From assembly GCA_003254925.1 (NCBI GenBank), contig QANZ01011811.1:5778-69777 (forward strand): a DNA stretch of 64,000 nucleotides, given 5' to 3'. This document shows positions 36,266-48,640 of this stretch, one piece after another. Under the pieces are notes generated by a model, which searched no databases, had not been told where the DNA came from, and saw nothing but the letters and a program-made list of their open reading frames with translations. Source of the DNA: Chamaecrista fasciculata (Eukaryota > Streptophyta > Magnoliopsida > Fabales > Fabaceae). The position numbers were made by a program, and so were the translations under genes. Each line of letters opens with the position of its first letter. Within the stretch, counting starts at the first letter, position 1.

Positions 36266-36522
36266 TACTGACATATTTTGTCACAGATTAATTAAATGAC
36301 ATATCATATTAAACAATAGTTTGTGTGGAAAAAAATCTTTCCAGACATCTTTTTACGAGAGCAAACGAAAAAAAAAAAAAAGGAAGAAAAAGTGAAAAGA
36401 AAGCTTACAAGTTACAAGTCACAAACAGACGAGGCATGAGGAATAATCAAATTAAAAAACAAACGAGGCATAAGAAAAATCGGAGGAAGCTGAGAGACGA
36501 GAAGTAGAGGAAGAAGAGATAG

Positions 36523-39304
36523 ATGGCTCGCAGTATCTCCTACATCACTGGGTCTCAGCTTCTTTCTCTCAGACGCCAACCAAACATTGCCATTATCGAT
36601 GTCAGGTTTGATCGCTTCCTTCTTTCTTCTTCATGATCTCTCTCTTCTAGTTTTCACCATCGATTTGATCTTAATCTTTGAAATTGATGCCTACCATGGT
36701 TTCTGAAAGGGATGACGAGCGTGGTTATGATGGCCATATAGCCGGCTCTCTTCATTACGCTAGCGACTCTTTCTCTCAAAACATGTCGAATCTCATTCAA
36801 CAAGTCAAAGGCAAAGACACCCTTGTCTTCCACTGCGCTCTTAGTCAGGTTTCCTTCACGTCTACCACTTCAATTCCATACCTCTTGCTTTTCCTGTTTT
36901 TTTATCTTGTACTTGCTTTTTCGATCTTTTTTTTTCTCATTAAATTGAAATTTCAGTCAGACCTACGAATTCCTGTAGGAGCGGGGAGGATAATATGAAG
37001 ACGTTTCTAGCTGGGTCCATATGAAATTAGAAGAGTCATGTTGCTCAATTTGAAGCTAGAATATTGTTGAAGTCCCACTGCTTAGCTTAGTTAAAAGACT
37101 TTCTAACTCTATATATATACTAGGAACCCTCTCCCTTGAGAGCTCTTTCGGGGTAAGTTAGGCCTTTTTACATGGTATCAGAGCCTGGTTTGAGCCTGGT
37201 TTGAGCATGTGGGATGGATGAGCCTTACCGTGGGCTGCCCTAGAATAACCCGTTGACTTCACGCCCGTGTCGGGCGTAAGGGAGGCGTGTTGAAGTCCCA
37301 CATTGCTTAGTTAAAAGGCTTTCTAACTCTATATATATACTAGGCAACCCTCTCCCTTTGAGAGCTCTTTCGGGGTGAGTTAGGCCTTTCTACATGGCTG
37401 CTAGACTCTTTCGTAATCAACATTTTCCCTTGTGGTTAATATGTCTTCGATTCATTTTATGCATTTGAGAGTTGGCATCAGTACTTTCTGTTCTGTTAGG
37501 TATTGACCATCAAGGGAAACATATCAGGTTTATGGCCTCACAGAAGACAGGTTCCAGTGTGTAGTACCTATGCAGCTCTGTACCATCCTTTTTACAACAA
37601 TCTATATTACTTAGTTAAGGTAGTGATGCCACTGAAGCAATTTAGTTTGTACCATGATAGGAAGTTCTATAAAGGGATTTTAAACGATTCACAAGAATCC
37701 TACACCTACCAAATAGGGTAACCCTGTTTAACCAGATACCTCAATCTATTGAAGATTCCTGTGAAATTTGACTTAGAAGGTAACAAACTTAAAGAGTCCG
37801 GGGACTAACTTTAGTCTGCTGAGAGTGAGACCTTGAGGAAAACCTACAAGAATGAGTATGAATGTGAGAGAGAATTTGTAACTTACCTGATTAGGGTTGC
37901 TCTTTTAGAATATATATGAGTGAATTCAAATGGGAGCTGGTTGAAGAGAGAGAAAGCTGAGATTCTGGGGGAGTTGGCTCCTGAAATCTTGGGATGTGGG
38001 ATGTTAAGTATGAGTGGCCGTTTGAGGGTGGGCGCTCACACTGGTTTTGGTCTAGGCGGGCACCCCCATGGCGGGCGATTAGCCCCGAGTATATCAGAAG
38101 GTATCCGGGATGTCATGAACCACTTGCCAGTTCAATGAATGCAGTCCTAGTAGCATACGTAGTTACTACCATTACATACTAAATAACTAAAACTTTATCT
38201 TCCTTTTTGATAGAAAAAGAAAATAAATGGCTTGGTAACGTATTCAACATGCAAAAAGAAAAATAACACAAGAGATCAGGGCAAAAAGAAAAATAACACA
38301 AGAGATCAGGGCAGACTAGTGTGACCTGGTTCAAAAAGCTGTTGAACTAGGTTTCACACAAGAGGTGTGGAATGTGAATTGGCTGCATGAAGAAGTTTCC
38401 TAAAATGACTTGCTGCAGATTTACTGGAAAACTTCTTGTTGAAACCACAAAGTAGGATTTACTTGTCTTTGGTAGCATTGACTAGATATTTTGACAAATA
38501 GGCTTTGATGGTTCGTTTGAATAATGAACTGCAATTCTAATTGGTATGATGGTATCAAGGCCATGGCTAAAATTTGCAGTAGTCAAAGGTGACCTAATTG
38601 ATGTACATTAATAGTTTGAGAAAAGAAATTACAGGTAGTGGCCTGAGCAAAGCTGAAAGTATCAGACTTTCAGCATCAAATAATGCTTGCAATGGGTTAA
38701 GAGTTCTGTCCTACAAAAGAAAGAGAAATGAGGGACCAAGTTTGTTGATTTGATTTGGGGGCATTGTCGTTCCTACTGCCCTAGCAGATTGGATAAGCAT
38801 CATTGGTTCTTAACTTCTTATACCAGACTGTTTCATTTATTTATTTTTTTTTGTAACTTATGCTCCAATGTCTCTTCTTATTCTGCATTTGAGTTCTGAA
38901 TATACCATGAGCGTTTCATACAGAGATATGCATTCATTGGTTGTCTTGAAGGATCTTCCAAGGGATTTTTGTTTATCACTTACGAATGAGTTGGCATGGC
39001 TTGTTTGAAAGAAGTTTCTACGGAATGTATACCATCGGAGAATCTTGTTTGAATGTCTTCCCATTCATCTTTCTATGAAATGAGAAGTGTATTTCTAAAC
39101 TGCCAGTGGTTTGGATTCTTAAATGCTTTGCAGGTTCGTGGCCCAACTTGTGCTCGGAGGTTATCTAACTATCTTCAGGACGTTAAAGAGGATGCTGGAA
39201 TAAAGAACATTATGGTATTGGAGCGTGGATTCAATGGGTGGGAAGCTTCTGGGAGGCCTGTTTGTCGCTGCAGTGATGTTCCTTGTAAGGGTGAGGTTGC
39301 TTGA
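36523..39304 (+). CDS. CDC25: CDC25-like dual-specificity phosphatase / arsenate reductase (rhodanese fold), 3 exons
   Basis: Exons 36523-36605, 36710-36848 and 39134-39304 give 130 aa; introns are GT-AG. It starts [19 protein letters not shown] and has a single rhodanese domain: [20 protein letters not shown], then the catalytic loop HCALSQVR (C70-X5-R76), split exactly by intron 2, then [13 protein letters not shown] and a C-terminal Cys cluster ([10 protein letters not shown]) known to bind zinc in the Arabidopsis protein. Plant members are described as small CDC25 phosphatases and as ACR2 arsenate reductases. All expected key residues are present; the length matches the 130-132 aa of the family. 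Intron 2 (2.3 kb) holds a TRIM and a tandem duplication. A pseudogene copy of exon 3 lies 4 kb upstream. Confidence 0.95.
37065..37394 (+). mobile_element. TRIM (miniature LTR retrotransposon) in intron 2 of the CDC25-like gene
   Basis: LTR copies 37065-37172 (108 bp) and 37288-37394 (107 bp) both start TGTTGAAGTCCCAC and end TACA or similar. The PBS tggtatcagagcc (37173-37185) follows the left LTR and a purine tract (taagggaggcg) precedes the right one. The internal region is only about 115 bp. The 5-bp flanks aatat and tggct do not match. Confidence 0.85.
38251..38310. repeat. Exact 30-bp tandem duplication
   Basis: gcaaaaagaaaaataacaca plus agagatcagg, twice in direct succession. Confidence 0.95.
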
Positions 39305-39322
39305 TTAATGGCTTCTTCAAGG

Positions 39323-40680
39323 TTGTTCCTGCTTCTGAATTCTGATATGCGCCCTCATTTACATACCAGAAAATAGTATGATTGCCTGATCATATTAATT
39401 ATATAAATCATAAATCTACTGAAGATTTAAGACTCGGTTTTTGTTCTGACCATCACCTGATGGTTGTAAGTTACTGTTGATGACTGCACGCCAATGAAAT
39501 TACACAGATGTTCCTTTTTAAGACTGTAGCTTTATGGTTATACTTATCTCTCATTTGTAATAGAATCTTGCTTCTGTGCCTTCATATTGATGCTGGAAAA
39601 TCCTGGTGGGGTGGCAATGCTAAGTTTTTAAATATTCTGTTTTTGGCTGTTGAAAGTTATTGAGTTTTCATCCTTTTCTCCTGGTAGAACCTTCCATATT
39701 TTCATAAGCACTGCAGTGAATTGGTGATTTCAATGCTGCTCCTTGTTAGCCTTTACCTTGCTAAAAGGATGAATCACTGAGTCTGTTTGTTAATTAGCAT
39801 CGCTCTGATAACCACAGAAATGGAATGGGAGGAAGAAAAGCAAAGAACCTTGTATGTTGTTGTATCCATATGTTCTCATGAGTCAAGAAATAGATAAGAA
39901 AAAAGTTGAATTTTTATTTTAGAATGTTTGCACCGAGAGTAAATTTTGTTTGCATAATGCGATAGAGGGCGGAAATTAAATTTTACTCATAGCTATAGTA
40001 AATGTATTTGAATTATAACTTTGGAAGGGCAAATTTTAAATTTTCATAAAATTAAATTGAGCAAAATTATATTTAAGCGTTTTGTTTTTACATAATTCTT
40101 GTAATTGAATTGTTTCACGAAAATAAGTAAATCCGTGTTCTTAAGCCTTTTACTTTACTTCTAAATTAATCCCTTATCTTTTATTTATTTGAGATTAGTT
40201 ATACATGTTTCCATACTGTTTTAAATTGGTCCCAAACATATTTTCGAAATGTGATTTGACTTCAATTGCTTGTAATTTTAGCTGAGAAGAGAAAGAATTC
40301 TTCTAAGAGTTAACAATAGTTTTAAACTCGTCAATAAGAGAGATATGACTAATTTCACTTGTGACTATAAAACGAGTTATCCACTTTTGAGACTTAATTT
40401 GACCTTATTTATTGATAGTCTTAAGGTACTTATCAAAAGAAACTCGTAATTATGGATTTGTCACATTTGAACTTGAAATGAAAAAAATATAAATACATTT
40501 AATATTTGTTGGACCAATTTAAAATAGTATGAAAACATATAAGACCAATATAAAATAAATAAAATATAAGAGAATAATAATTTACCTCATAACTGGCCTT
40601 ATTAAAATTAATGTGCATATGCCATCCCCTCACCTAAATTTTAAACTACAAAAAAAAAAATTAATGTGCATATAAAGTTA
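39323..40680. other. 3' flank of the CDC25-like gene and fold-back repeat
   Basis: 39323-39900 is probable 3' UTR and spacer. At 40130-40575 a degenerate fold-back occurs: 'catactgttttaaattggtc' (about 40212) mirrors 'gaccaatttaaaatagtatg' (about 40512). No gene. Confidence 0.5.
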
Positions 40681-40975
40681 CTAGGGGCTTTGCGTGCCCT
40701 AACGGGCACGCAAATATGTATGTAAAATAAATAAGGGACTAAATTGTTAACTTAGTAAAGAAAGAGAGACTAAATAGTAAATTTTCTTTTATTTTTAATT
40801 TCATAGACTATAGTTTTAAACATGGACGACCAGAAAGGGATGAAGCCATATAATATTAGATAAATATATTTATTTTCTTTAAAATATACAATATTCTTTA
40901 TATTATATATAGTATTTTTTTTGGGCCTGATATTTTTTTTTGGCCAATTTTGGGCCTGATATTATATATAGTATA
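40681..40975 (-). mobile_element. Helitron-like non-autonomous element
   Basis: On the minus strand the 3' end is the hairpin tttgcgtgcccgttagggca / cgcaaa, then nine bases ending CTAG, followed by host T (complement of 40680). The 5' end near 40975 (tatactatatataatatcag) is approximate. It ends about 270 bp upstream of the UPF0729 start codon. Confidence 0.6.
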
Positions 40976-41246
40976 AATATGGCATTTATTTATATTTAAA
41001 TCAAATGCCGTATGCTATTTTTATTTCGCAAGTCGCAACGACCCTTGTTTTTGGTTTTCGATCCTACATCCTTAATCAATCCACCCAGTCGCACGCAAAT
41101 TCCAACGATCTGCTTTACCTTCCCTTCCTCATCCTAACATTCCAAGTCAACCTAGCAATTTCCTCAGCGATCGATTCAGTTTCCTGTAAATCAACTATTT
41201 TACGTTCTTGATTCTGACATTGACTAACAACTGTGGAAATTCGAAG

Positions 41247-43067
41247 ATGGTAATCGCTTGCTCGTATAACTCTGATATTCCACCTACAATTGATTTCAAT
41301 TTTGTATAATTTTGAGATTTAATTGTGTTTTAGGTTTGCGTGTTTTGTCTGTTGCCTCTCTTTCTCGTCCCAATTGTCAACATCCTGCCGGTTCTATTCT
41401 ATTATATTGTGGTAAGTGCGGACTTGGTTCCCTACATCTTGTCTTAGTTTTGATTTATCTCGTATTCTTCTTCCGGTTAATTTACTGCTTGCATAGCGGA
41501 ATCTTCTGTTTTAGGGTTTCAGCTTGGTTGTTCTAATTCTCTGTGTGGAATGAGATAATTGCAACAGAAGCATAGCAATTGCAAGTGTACTTTTCTAAAT
41601 AAATATAGGGCAAAGTGGGATTTTCATTGAGAAGATGTTGCTTACAATTGAAACACTGCATAGCTAGGATGAACAGGTCATTGAATAGATAATCAATCCC
41701 CTTTTCGTATTAACCCTCATCCATATTAGACTTCTGAGTTCAGACCTATGTCCTCAGCTGTTAATCTCTTTTAATAATATTTTATCCTCCTTGTCCGTAT
41801 CTTTCCCCCTTTTTTTATAAACCTTTTTCTTCCATCAAAACAAAATAAAATTCTAGGAATAAGCTTTGTAAAATTGTGAACTTACCATGTCATGCATACT
41901 TTGAAAACCACCTGCCAAATATAAACCTTAGAGCTACTCTGTCTTACCTAGGTCTTAGTAATAGACTCTTCTGAAATTGAGCCATTCTGAAATTAATGCC
42001 CTGTAGTAGATAATTTGTAGTTAACAAGCGCTGAGCTTTTTAGTCAAACTCCAAAGTAGGACATAAGAACAAGCTATAAATGGCAACACGGCTCAATTTA
42101 TGTGAACATGTAACTCTAGGTACATTTTTTGCACTTTTAATTGTGAATTTATCAGTTTTAATGCTTTCAGACGCAAAGGTGCTATAATGTAGGATTTGAA
42201 ATATCAAGCTCTGGCATTATTGATTAAACTTTGAGAAGGGAAACTGTATTTTACCCATAGTTTTACCATGGGAGAACCATAAGGGAAATTTGGTCATTCT
42301 TCGTTCTTAAGAATGCATCCTTTATTTGTAATCCTGTTTTTTCTTATTACTTTTTGTTCATCAATATTTCAGGGAAAAGTATATGGGCTTTTTGGCTGGG
42401 AGTACAGGAAACCAGAGATAGCTCCTCCAGCATGTCCATACAAGCCTACAGCCAGAAGAGATAGCAAAGTGAGTGAATTCGTATTGCCTAATAGTAACTA
42501 GTTTCACAGTGACAGTGAACTAAATGGTACAGATTAGGGTCACTAGTGCAGCTGCTTTCAACTCAATTTGGACACTCCCGTTAACAAAACAATTCGGAAC
42601 CTGAAAAGATTAAATTTTATAAGTCATTCTCTTTACAAGGAAACAGACTTTAGTGTTAATTTGAGTTTTTTGGAAGGAAAGATATTGGTCGTTTAAAGGT
42701 TCATGATATTATGTGGTAATTGATGTATAAGTGACAAAATTACCAGAAGTCAGAAGTGAGATAATTGACATCTAGAAGTTGATACCGTGATTGTTAACAC
42801 AACTTTGTGTCTCAAGACTTGCAACTACAAGGCATTTTTCTGGATATTTCTAAACCTTCTGAGTTGGTGATATGGATACATTAGATCAACTATGCTTCTG
42901 TGATTCTGCATGCTTACAAACACTTTTATTCCTGATTTCTTGTTTGAGGCTGCCATGAATGTATATACTAAACTACACATCAAATGCTTAAGCAGGGTGA
43001 TGCAGATGCTGAACCATCTCGAGTAGAATCGGTTAAAGCTGGAGGAATAGATGGCAAGCAGGACTAA
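41247..43067 (+). CDS. UPF0729 family small protein, 4 exons
   Basis: Exons 41247-41249 (only the ATG), 41334-41411, 42373-42468 and 42996-43067 give 82 aa; introns are GT-AG and all phase 0. The protein starts [19 protein letters not shown], a hydrophobic, Cys-bearing N-terminus, then [20 protein letters not shown] and [12 protein letters not shown], and an acidic/polar tail ending GGIDGKQD. I recognise the plant relatives of the UPF0729 family (human C18orf32, associated with ER and lipid droplets). The plant role is unknown. The start in exon 1 follows from the family's MVC start and from the donor gtaatc right after ATG. Confidence 0.88.
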
Positions 43068-45592
43068 ATTGGGAAAGACGTATGATTCTGGTGGTTAGTT
43101 ATCTGTACTCTGTAACTCCTTATCGTTACTATTTCATTTGATGTGGGAAAAAGAAGGGTGATTCGTACCAGTAAAGTAATGATGATATTACACATTTTTA
43201 TCATGAATGTACGTGGTTTTGTTGAACTGTTTTACTATTTACCAAAAAGAAATCGTTTTGCCCCTCCTACTCAAGTCCGATTGCGCTATTTGATGATATT
43301 ACACATTTTTATCCTAATTGCCATTTTCAAATGAGATGGCCTTGATGGAGTTGCTATCTAGTTCCAACATTGTGAAGGAAATGAGCTCTTGTTTCCCTTT
43401 CGTTTCGGGCAAGTGATTTTATTGGGTCCTTTTACAGTTTTACGTAAATTGCGATGAATCAATCTCCTTCATCACCACTCAATCTCTATCTCTCTCTGCG
43501 TTGGTGTGAAGATTTTTTCTTTTGTCTGAATCGTTGTGAAGTTTTTTTGTTTTTTTTTTTGGCATCGAATCGTTGTGAAGTTAGAGAGCTAATCTAGCTC
43601 CTGGAAATCGGAAAATGGCTGACGGATAAGTGGGCCTGTAGGCCCATTTTTTGAAGCCCAAAAGAAGGATCCAATGACTGAGCTACCCCTACAATCTGCT
43701 ACATAATCATTTTTGTAAAATGTGGCTGCAGTGATCATTTCATTCACCTTGATCGAATATTTTAATCCAGTTTTTATAGGTTCGACCGACCTATTACTCT
43801 AATCAAATAATTTAAATTATATCTTTGGGACTTTATTGGCTTACTTGGCTGCGAAGGAACGCTAATATCATAAGTCATAACGAAAAAAAGTGACGAGCTA
43901 AGCTCCTCATACAATCAGGTATCATTTATTTATTTGTATTCAATATTATATTATTTGCTTCCCAAATGAAGCAAGCGAGAGAGCGAATGTTAGACACAGT
44001 CACAGATGACAGATCCGAGTGGGTTTAAACTGAAAAAACTTATTGAACCATGAAACAAACGAAAGTGGGGATACCTTAGAAAGTCACTAACCCACGAATA
44101 TGGTAATGGACTTTGAAAATCACGACCACGACGTTTCAGAATGAATACCTTTATTTTCTTCTTTATTTTTTTATTGGTGAACACCTTTATTTTCTTCTTT
44201 GTTGTGCCTTTTCTTAATGGGTAAGGCGGATTCCACAGCAACAGTAGTTTGATTGTGGAGTGTTGTTCTGCTTTTTGCTCCGGGTTAAATGATATCTCAA
44301 TCCGCAATTACAAATTAATCATCTTGATATTCAGAAATTATCCAAGTGTTAAACAATTTAATATCACTTGTATAAACCCGAGAAAAAAAAATTCATGATA
44401 ACCATGGTATTTTAAATGTTTATTGGTTAACTAAGTTGCATCAAGATTAGTGTGGGAATCGCCAGATGCCAGATGACGAAGGCCAAAGGCAAGCAAGATT
44501 AGTATAAAATTCATCATCATAAATAAAATGAAAGTGGTTATTTAATGAAAACATGATCCACCTTAATTAATTATCCCATATGTGTTAGAATCCGTAGTGA
44601 ATCCATGGAATCCTCATCCAAATTCCAACTGTGGGGCCATGCCAACAATACAAAATTACAAACTCTTTCTTCTCCACAAGTCTCACTTACCTTTTTCCGG
44701 AGGGCAGATCCTTCCAGTTTCCCATTATTATGAGCCTTTTTTATTCCTTTAATAATACACCTATTTCTTTCCCTTTCGCCCTAGCTATGAGATTATAGTA
44801 TATTTATACTATTATAAAATCTTAATGTTTAAAATCTAAAATTAATATTAAAATTGTGTAAAGTTGACTAATATATATGTGAACAAAGGAAAAAAGGGAG
44901 ATAGTGCAGCATTATATTATATAGTATTATTATTATAGTTAGTGGCATAAAATAGGGGATGATTGGTAGGCATGGTATGGTATGCGCCTCCGGTGACCAG
45001 TTAAGTGTGGGACCTATTTGTATCATCCATGTCCGACAAAAAAACCGCCCTTCCTTCTAAATTTAATATCAACTACACTTAAATAAGTTTTTTCTTTTAA
45101 AAAAATAATAATAACATGACACATACATGAAAAATACTTTAAAAATAAGTATACATGCCGATGAGGTATAGAAATTTGACAATTATATTTCCATTCTAAG
45201 TTTTCAAATCTACTTAATGTTGTCATTGCAATTTTAATTAATTTAAATATATTTACTAACAATTTTGGATTTATTTGGACTTCGCAATCGAAAATCGAAA
45301 TGAAGGGAAGTGACAAATTTGATACCATCAATATATGGGAGTGGGTTTGAAAAAGAAAGAAATAAATTTGAATATTGATAGTTGGGTGGGAGTGGGGGTA
45401 AGGATGAGTCAAAGCTTATTGTGTTTCTTATCATTTTCATCCCAAGTGGCAACTAACATGCTTCTTTTGATTAATGACTTACCTAATTCCACACACTTTG
45501 CCATTCACACACACAACATGCATAATAGTGCTCCATTAGTCTTCTTAATTAATAATTAATTAATTATTTCCATACCTTTCTCCTTTTTCACG
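43068..45592. other. UPF0729 3' flank and intergenic region, no gene seen
   Basis: 43068-43350 is probable 3' UTR. 43400-43640 has a duplicated 'aatcgttgtgaag' with T runs. The remainder is AT-rich. A frame of 105 codons at 44307-43990 (minus) is Lys-rich from low complexity and not credible. Confidence 0.5.
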
Positions 45593-45601
45593 TTTATATA
45601 A

Positions 45602-46002
45602 GGCTTAAGTGCACTTTTGGTCCCTTAACTTTCGCAAAAGTCTCAATTTGGTCCCTTAACTTTTTTTTGTTGCAATTTTGGTCCCCTAACTTTTGAAAAC
45701 GTCTCACCATTGGTCCCCTAACTTTTTTGTTGCAATTTTGGTCCCCTAACTTCTAAAAACGTCTCACCATTGGTCCCCTTTTGGTCCCAAGTTAGGGGAC
45801 CAAAATTGAGACTTTTGCGAAAGTTAGGGGACCAACGATGAGACGTTTTCAAAAGTTAGGGGACCAAAATTGCAACAAAAAAAGTTAGGGGACCAAATTG
45901 AGGCTTTTGCGAAAGTAAGGGGACCAAAATTGCAACAAAAGAAGTTAGGGGACCAAATTGAGACCTTTGCGAAAGTTAGGGGACCAAAAGTGCACTTAAG
46001 CC
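45602..46002. mobile_element. MULE-like MITE with 9-bp target-site duplication, 401 bp
   Basis: Termini GGCTTAAGTGCACTTTTGGT and its reverse complement. Direct repeat tttatataa at 45593-45601 and 46003-46011, a length typical of Mutator-like elements. Internally it is built of repeated 'ggggaccaaaattgcaacaa' units in both orientations. Confidence 0.92.
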
Positions 46003-46011
46003 TTTATATAA

Positions 46012-46521
46012 TTAATTATTAAACTCCATCGAGACGTTCTTAATTCCAGTCTCGAAAGTGGAGATGATTTTATTAATTGCTAAACTAATTTTATTATACC
46101 TGTTTGATGTTAACTACTCCCTCCGGTTCTATATATATGATGTTTAAGGTAAATACACAGAGATTAAGGAAATTATTGGCTCACCTAGAATGAAGAGAAA
46201 AATGAGATAAAAAGACTAAACTATCCCTATTAAAAATAATAGAAATACTTGGGAAATGCTTATTCATTTATAACTCTACTATATTTAATACGGATAAAAT
46301 GGTAAACAAATAATTAATGCTATCTTGAATTTGTAAAACATCAGATATTTTGGAACAAAAAAAATTCTCCAAAACATCAGATATTCAAAACCAGAGGGAG
46401 TAATATATAGCACTTCTCATAAATCATTGATATTTCTTTTTGTTTGTCTAATTTTAAAAGTTTTGTTTAGATTACTTTACATTCAACTCACATTATACAC
46501 TCAATTATATTATAACAAAAA
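46012..46521. other. Short MITE-like palindrome and spacer
   Basis: 'tactccctccggttctatat' (46114) and 'atcagatattcaaaaccagagggag' form the ends of a Stowaway-like element (ctccctccgg ... ccagagggag) flanked by ac/ta-type dinucleotides, at about 46116-46400. No gene. Confidence 0.5.
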
Positions 46522-46535
46522 TCAACTAAAATAAT

Positions 46536-46843
46536 GGAGGCTCCTCCAAGCTTGGTCACTGAGCTTCAGGATGGTAATCTTAGAGTCTGACTCGCAGAAT
46601 GTTGTGATTAGTATTAATGGAGGCTCTTTTGCTAAAGGAGGTTGCGGCTCGTTGATGCGCTTGATTTCTGTAATGTTGAGAAGAGATTGACATGTTATTG
46701 TTCAGTACACGCTGAGAGAAGGCAACCGTGTGGCCAACTGTATTGCGAGTTTGGGTCTGGTCCCTCGCGGCTTTTAGTTTCTTTTCTTGTGTTTTGTTTC
46801 TTTGGTTCTTAGCTTTTTACCTCGTTTTGTAATAAAAAGAAAT
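46536..46843 (+). mobile_element. 5'-truncated LINE with RNase H remnant
   Basis: Flanks tcaactaaaataat (46522-46535) and tcaattaaaataat (46844-46857) form a 14-bp target-site duplication with one mismatch. The frame from about 46571 reads MVILESDSQNVVISING, then a stop in place of Trp after MLRRD, then HVIVQYTLREGNRVANCIAS and LGLVPRGF-stop, the RNase H-like (RVT_3) end of plant LINE polymerases. The tail has aataaaaaga. Confidence 0.85.
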
Positions 46844-46954
46844 TCAATTAAAATAATAATACTAACAAAATTTTAAATTTAAATTTTTACTTAATCGATA
46901 TCATATCAACCTTATTCAAAGGAAAATTGCACGATACACAACCGCTTACCTTCT

Positions 46955-47140
46955 CTTTTTTTTTCCTAAGAAAAATTGTGAGAAATTGCTCTCACAATTT
47001 TGACCAGGGTGTGGTAAAGGCCAAAGGTCTCCCCGAGAGTGCTTCTCCAAGAATTGAACTTTCGACCTCGGGGTTCAAACAGTCACTTTTGACCATGGCG
47101 ACCGACACCCATTGGATTAACTGCTCGCCTTTTCTCAGTC
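46955..47140 (-). mobile_element. tRNA-derived SINE
   Basis: On the minus strand: ccaatgggtgtcggtcgcca, then A-box-like tggtcaaaagtgactg, B-box-like gaaagttcaattcttgg, then gcactctcggggagaccttt, a hairpin (attgtgagagcaatttctcacaat) and an A-rich tail. I recognise the general design of a plant SINE. Confidence 0.7.
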
Positions 47141-47349
47141 CAACTTTCTCTGAATTTTTTCTGCACAAGTTCTTTCTTACCATTTTTAGTTTTATAGGGA
47201 GAGATTATTTTAATTGCAATTCCTTCCTATTTTTCATCTCTTATTTTAGTTTTTCAGTTAAATAAGTCATATCTTATGTTCCCGCTATATTAGTGCCTTA
47301 GTGGTGATTGCGTCTAGATTTATTTCTAGATTTAATTTTTTCTCGTAAA

Positions 47350-47680
47350 AGTTTTTGTTATCAGATATGAACAACTATGTCGGAAAACATTATTCAATGT
47401 TTTAAGAAATTTGTGGAAGAGTCAATAACATTAACGTTTGGGAAGAATACTATTTTTCTGATATGCAAAAGGTTTAATAGTCAACAATTTGTTGATAATA
47501 CCAAGATTAGTGATGATGTTCATCCTGCAAATATGATCGTTTGGAATTTTATTTGTTTTTATAATTTCAACAATGTTTGTAATTATTTTACTTTTATATC
47601 TTGGATTGATGTTATTTTACTGATTGTAATTTCCGTTTGATTTTTGGTTAATATAATTTGGGTTTTTTTTTGAAAAAAAC
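47350..47680 (+). repeat. Dispersed 'FVDNTKI' repeat, copy 3
   Basis: A frame of 87 codons (47377-47640) includes QQFVDNTKISDDVHPANMIV. It aligns with the minus-strand frame at 50579-50328 (NYFVDNTKIGDGFHPANIFH). The orientation is opposite to the other copies. Confidence 0.6.
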
Positions 47681-47712
47681 AAAACCTTATTCAAAGGAAG
47701 TCCAATGATATA

Positions 47713-47891
47713 TCTTATATTATATGGTTCTACTCCTTTTTGGTAGTCCACATTTTAAAACTATAGTACAAAATTAATAATAAGAGGAAAATTATTATTT
47801 GATCCCTTCTTTTTTACTGTGTTAACGATTTAGTCCCTCATTTATTTTACATACATATTTGCGTGCCCGTTAGGGCACGCAAAGCCTCTAG
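47713..47891 (+). mobile_element. Helitron-like non-autonomous element, 179 bp
   Basis: Starts A|TCTTATATTATATGG and ends with the hairpin tttgcgtgcccgttagggca / cgcaaa, spacer and CTAG|T. Insertion between A and T, a 5' TC, a 3' CTRR and a 3' hairpin are Helitron hallmarks. Confidence 0.7.
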
Positions 47892-48461
47892 TATTTTTTT
47901 ACGTGACAGCATTATTTTCATTTAATAATATTTATTAATATTTGAAGGGACTTCGCTGGATAATCACTCACCAACTGTTTGAACAAACCCTGAAAGTCCT
48001 GAAACAGAGTTTGAAAGTAATTAAAGTTGGAACCTTTTGTCGTTGTAATTCACTTTAGACTCTGTTTTGTGTGTGCGTGTGCGCATATGAAGTTTGCTAA
48101 GAGTGAAGTCTGATGAGACGTTGACCTTGAGGATTTTAATTAGCAAGATCCTCGTGATAACTACCCAACACAGAAAATAATTCATCAGATTTGAATACAA
48201 CATGTCGGAAAAAAAAGTTATTTTTTTTATGAAATGGAGTATTAATAAAAGAGGGATCTCATACCAATTTTTGGACATCAATTAGGTGTCATGAGTCAGG
48301 AATTGTAAAATAAATGCTTAATTATTAGATTGTGCTACGAACAGATAGAAGCTGTATATTATTATTAGAAGCTGTATATTATCTCTCTATTTTTCTATCA
48401 TTTGATACTACTATGCACCAATTCCTCTTTCTATAATTAAAAATATCAGGAAGGAAAAAAA

Positions 48462-48640
48462 GGTAAAGAATCGTTCATAACCTACGAGGTTATGAGTTCG
48501 ATTTATATTATCGATGTGAGAGTTTTATAAATAAGCAATTTGTAATTATCTCTCTAAACACTCATAGAATCTAAAAGACATATTAGACCTTGGTGAGCCC
48601 CGAAGTCCAATTCATCTAAATGTTTTTTTTTAAGAAAAAA
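48462..48640 (+). mobile_element. SINE-like copy related to 7372-7548
   Basis: B-box-like ggttatgagttcgattta, middle atcgatgtgagagttttata, end ccaattcatctaaatg and a T/A-rich tail, matching the reverse complement of 7372-7548 at moderate identity. Confidence 0.5.
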
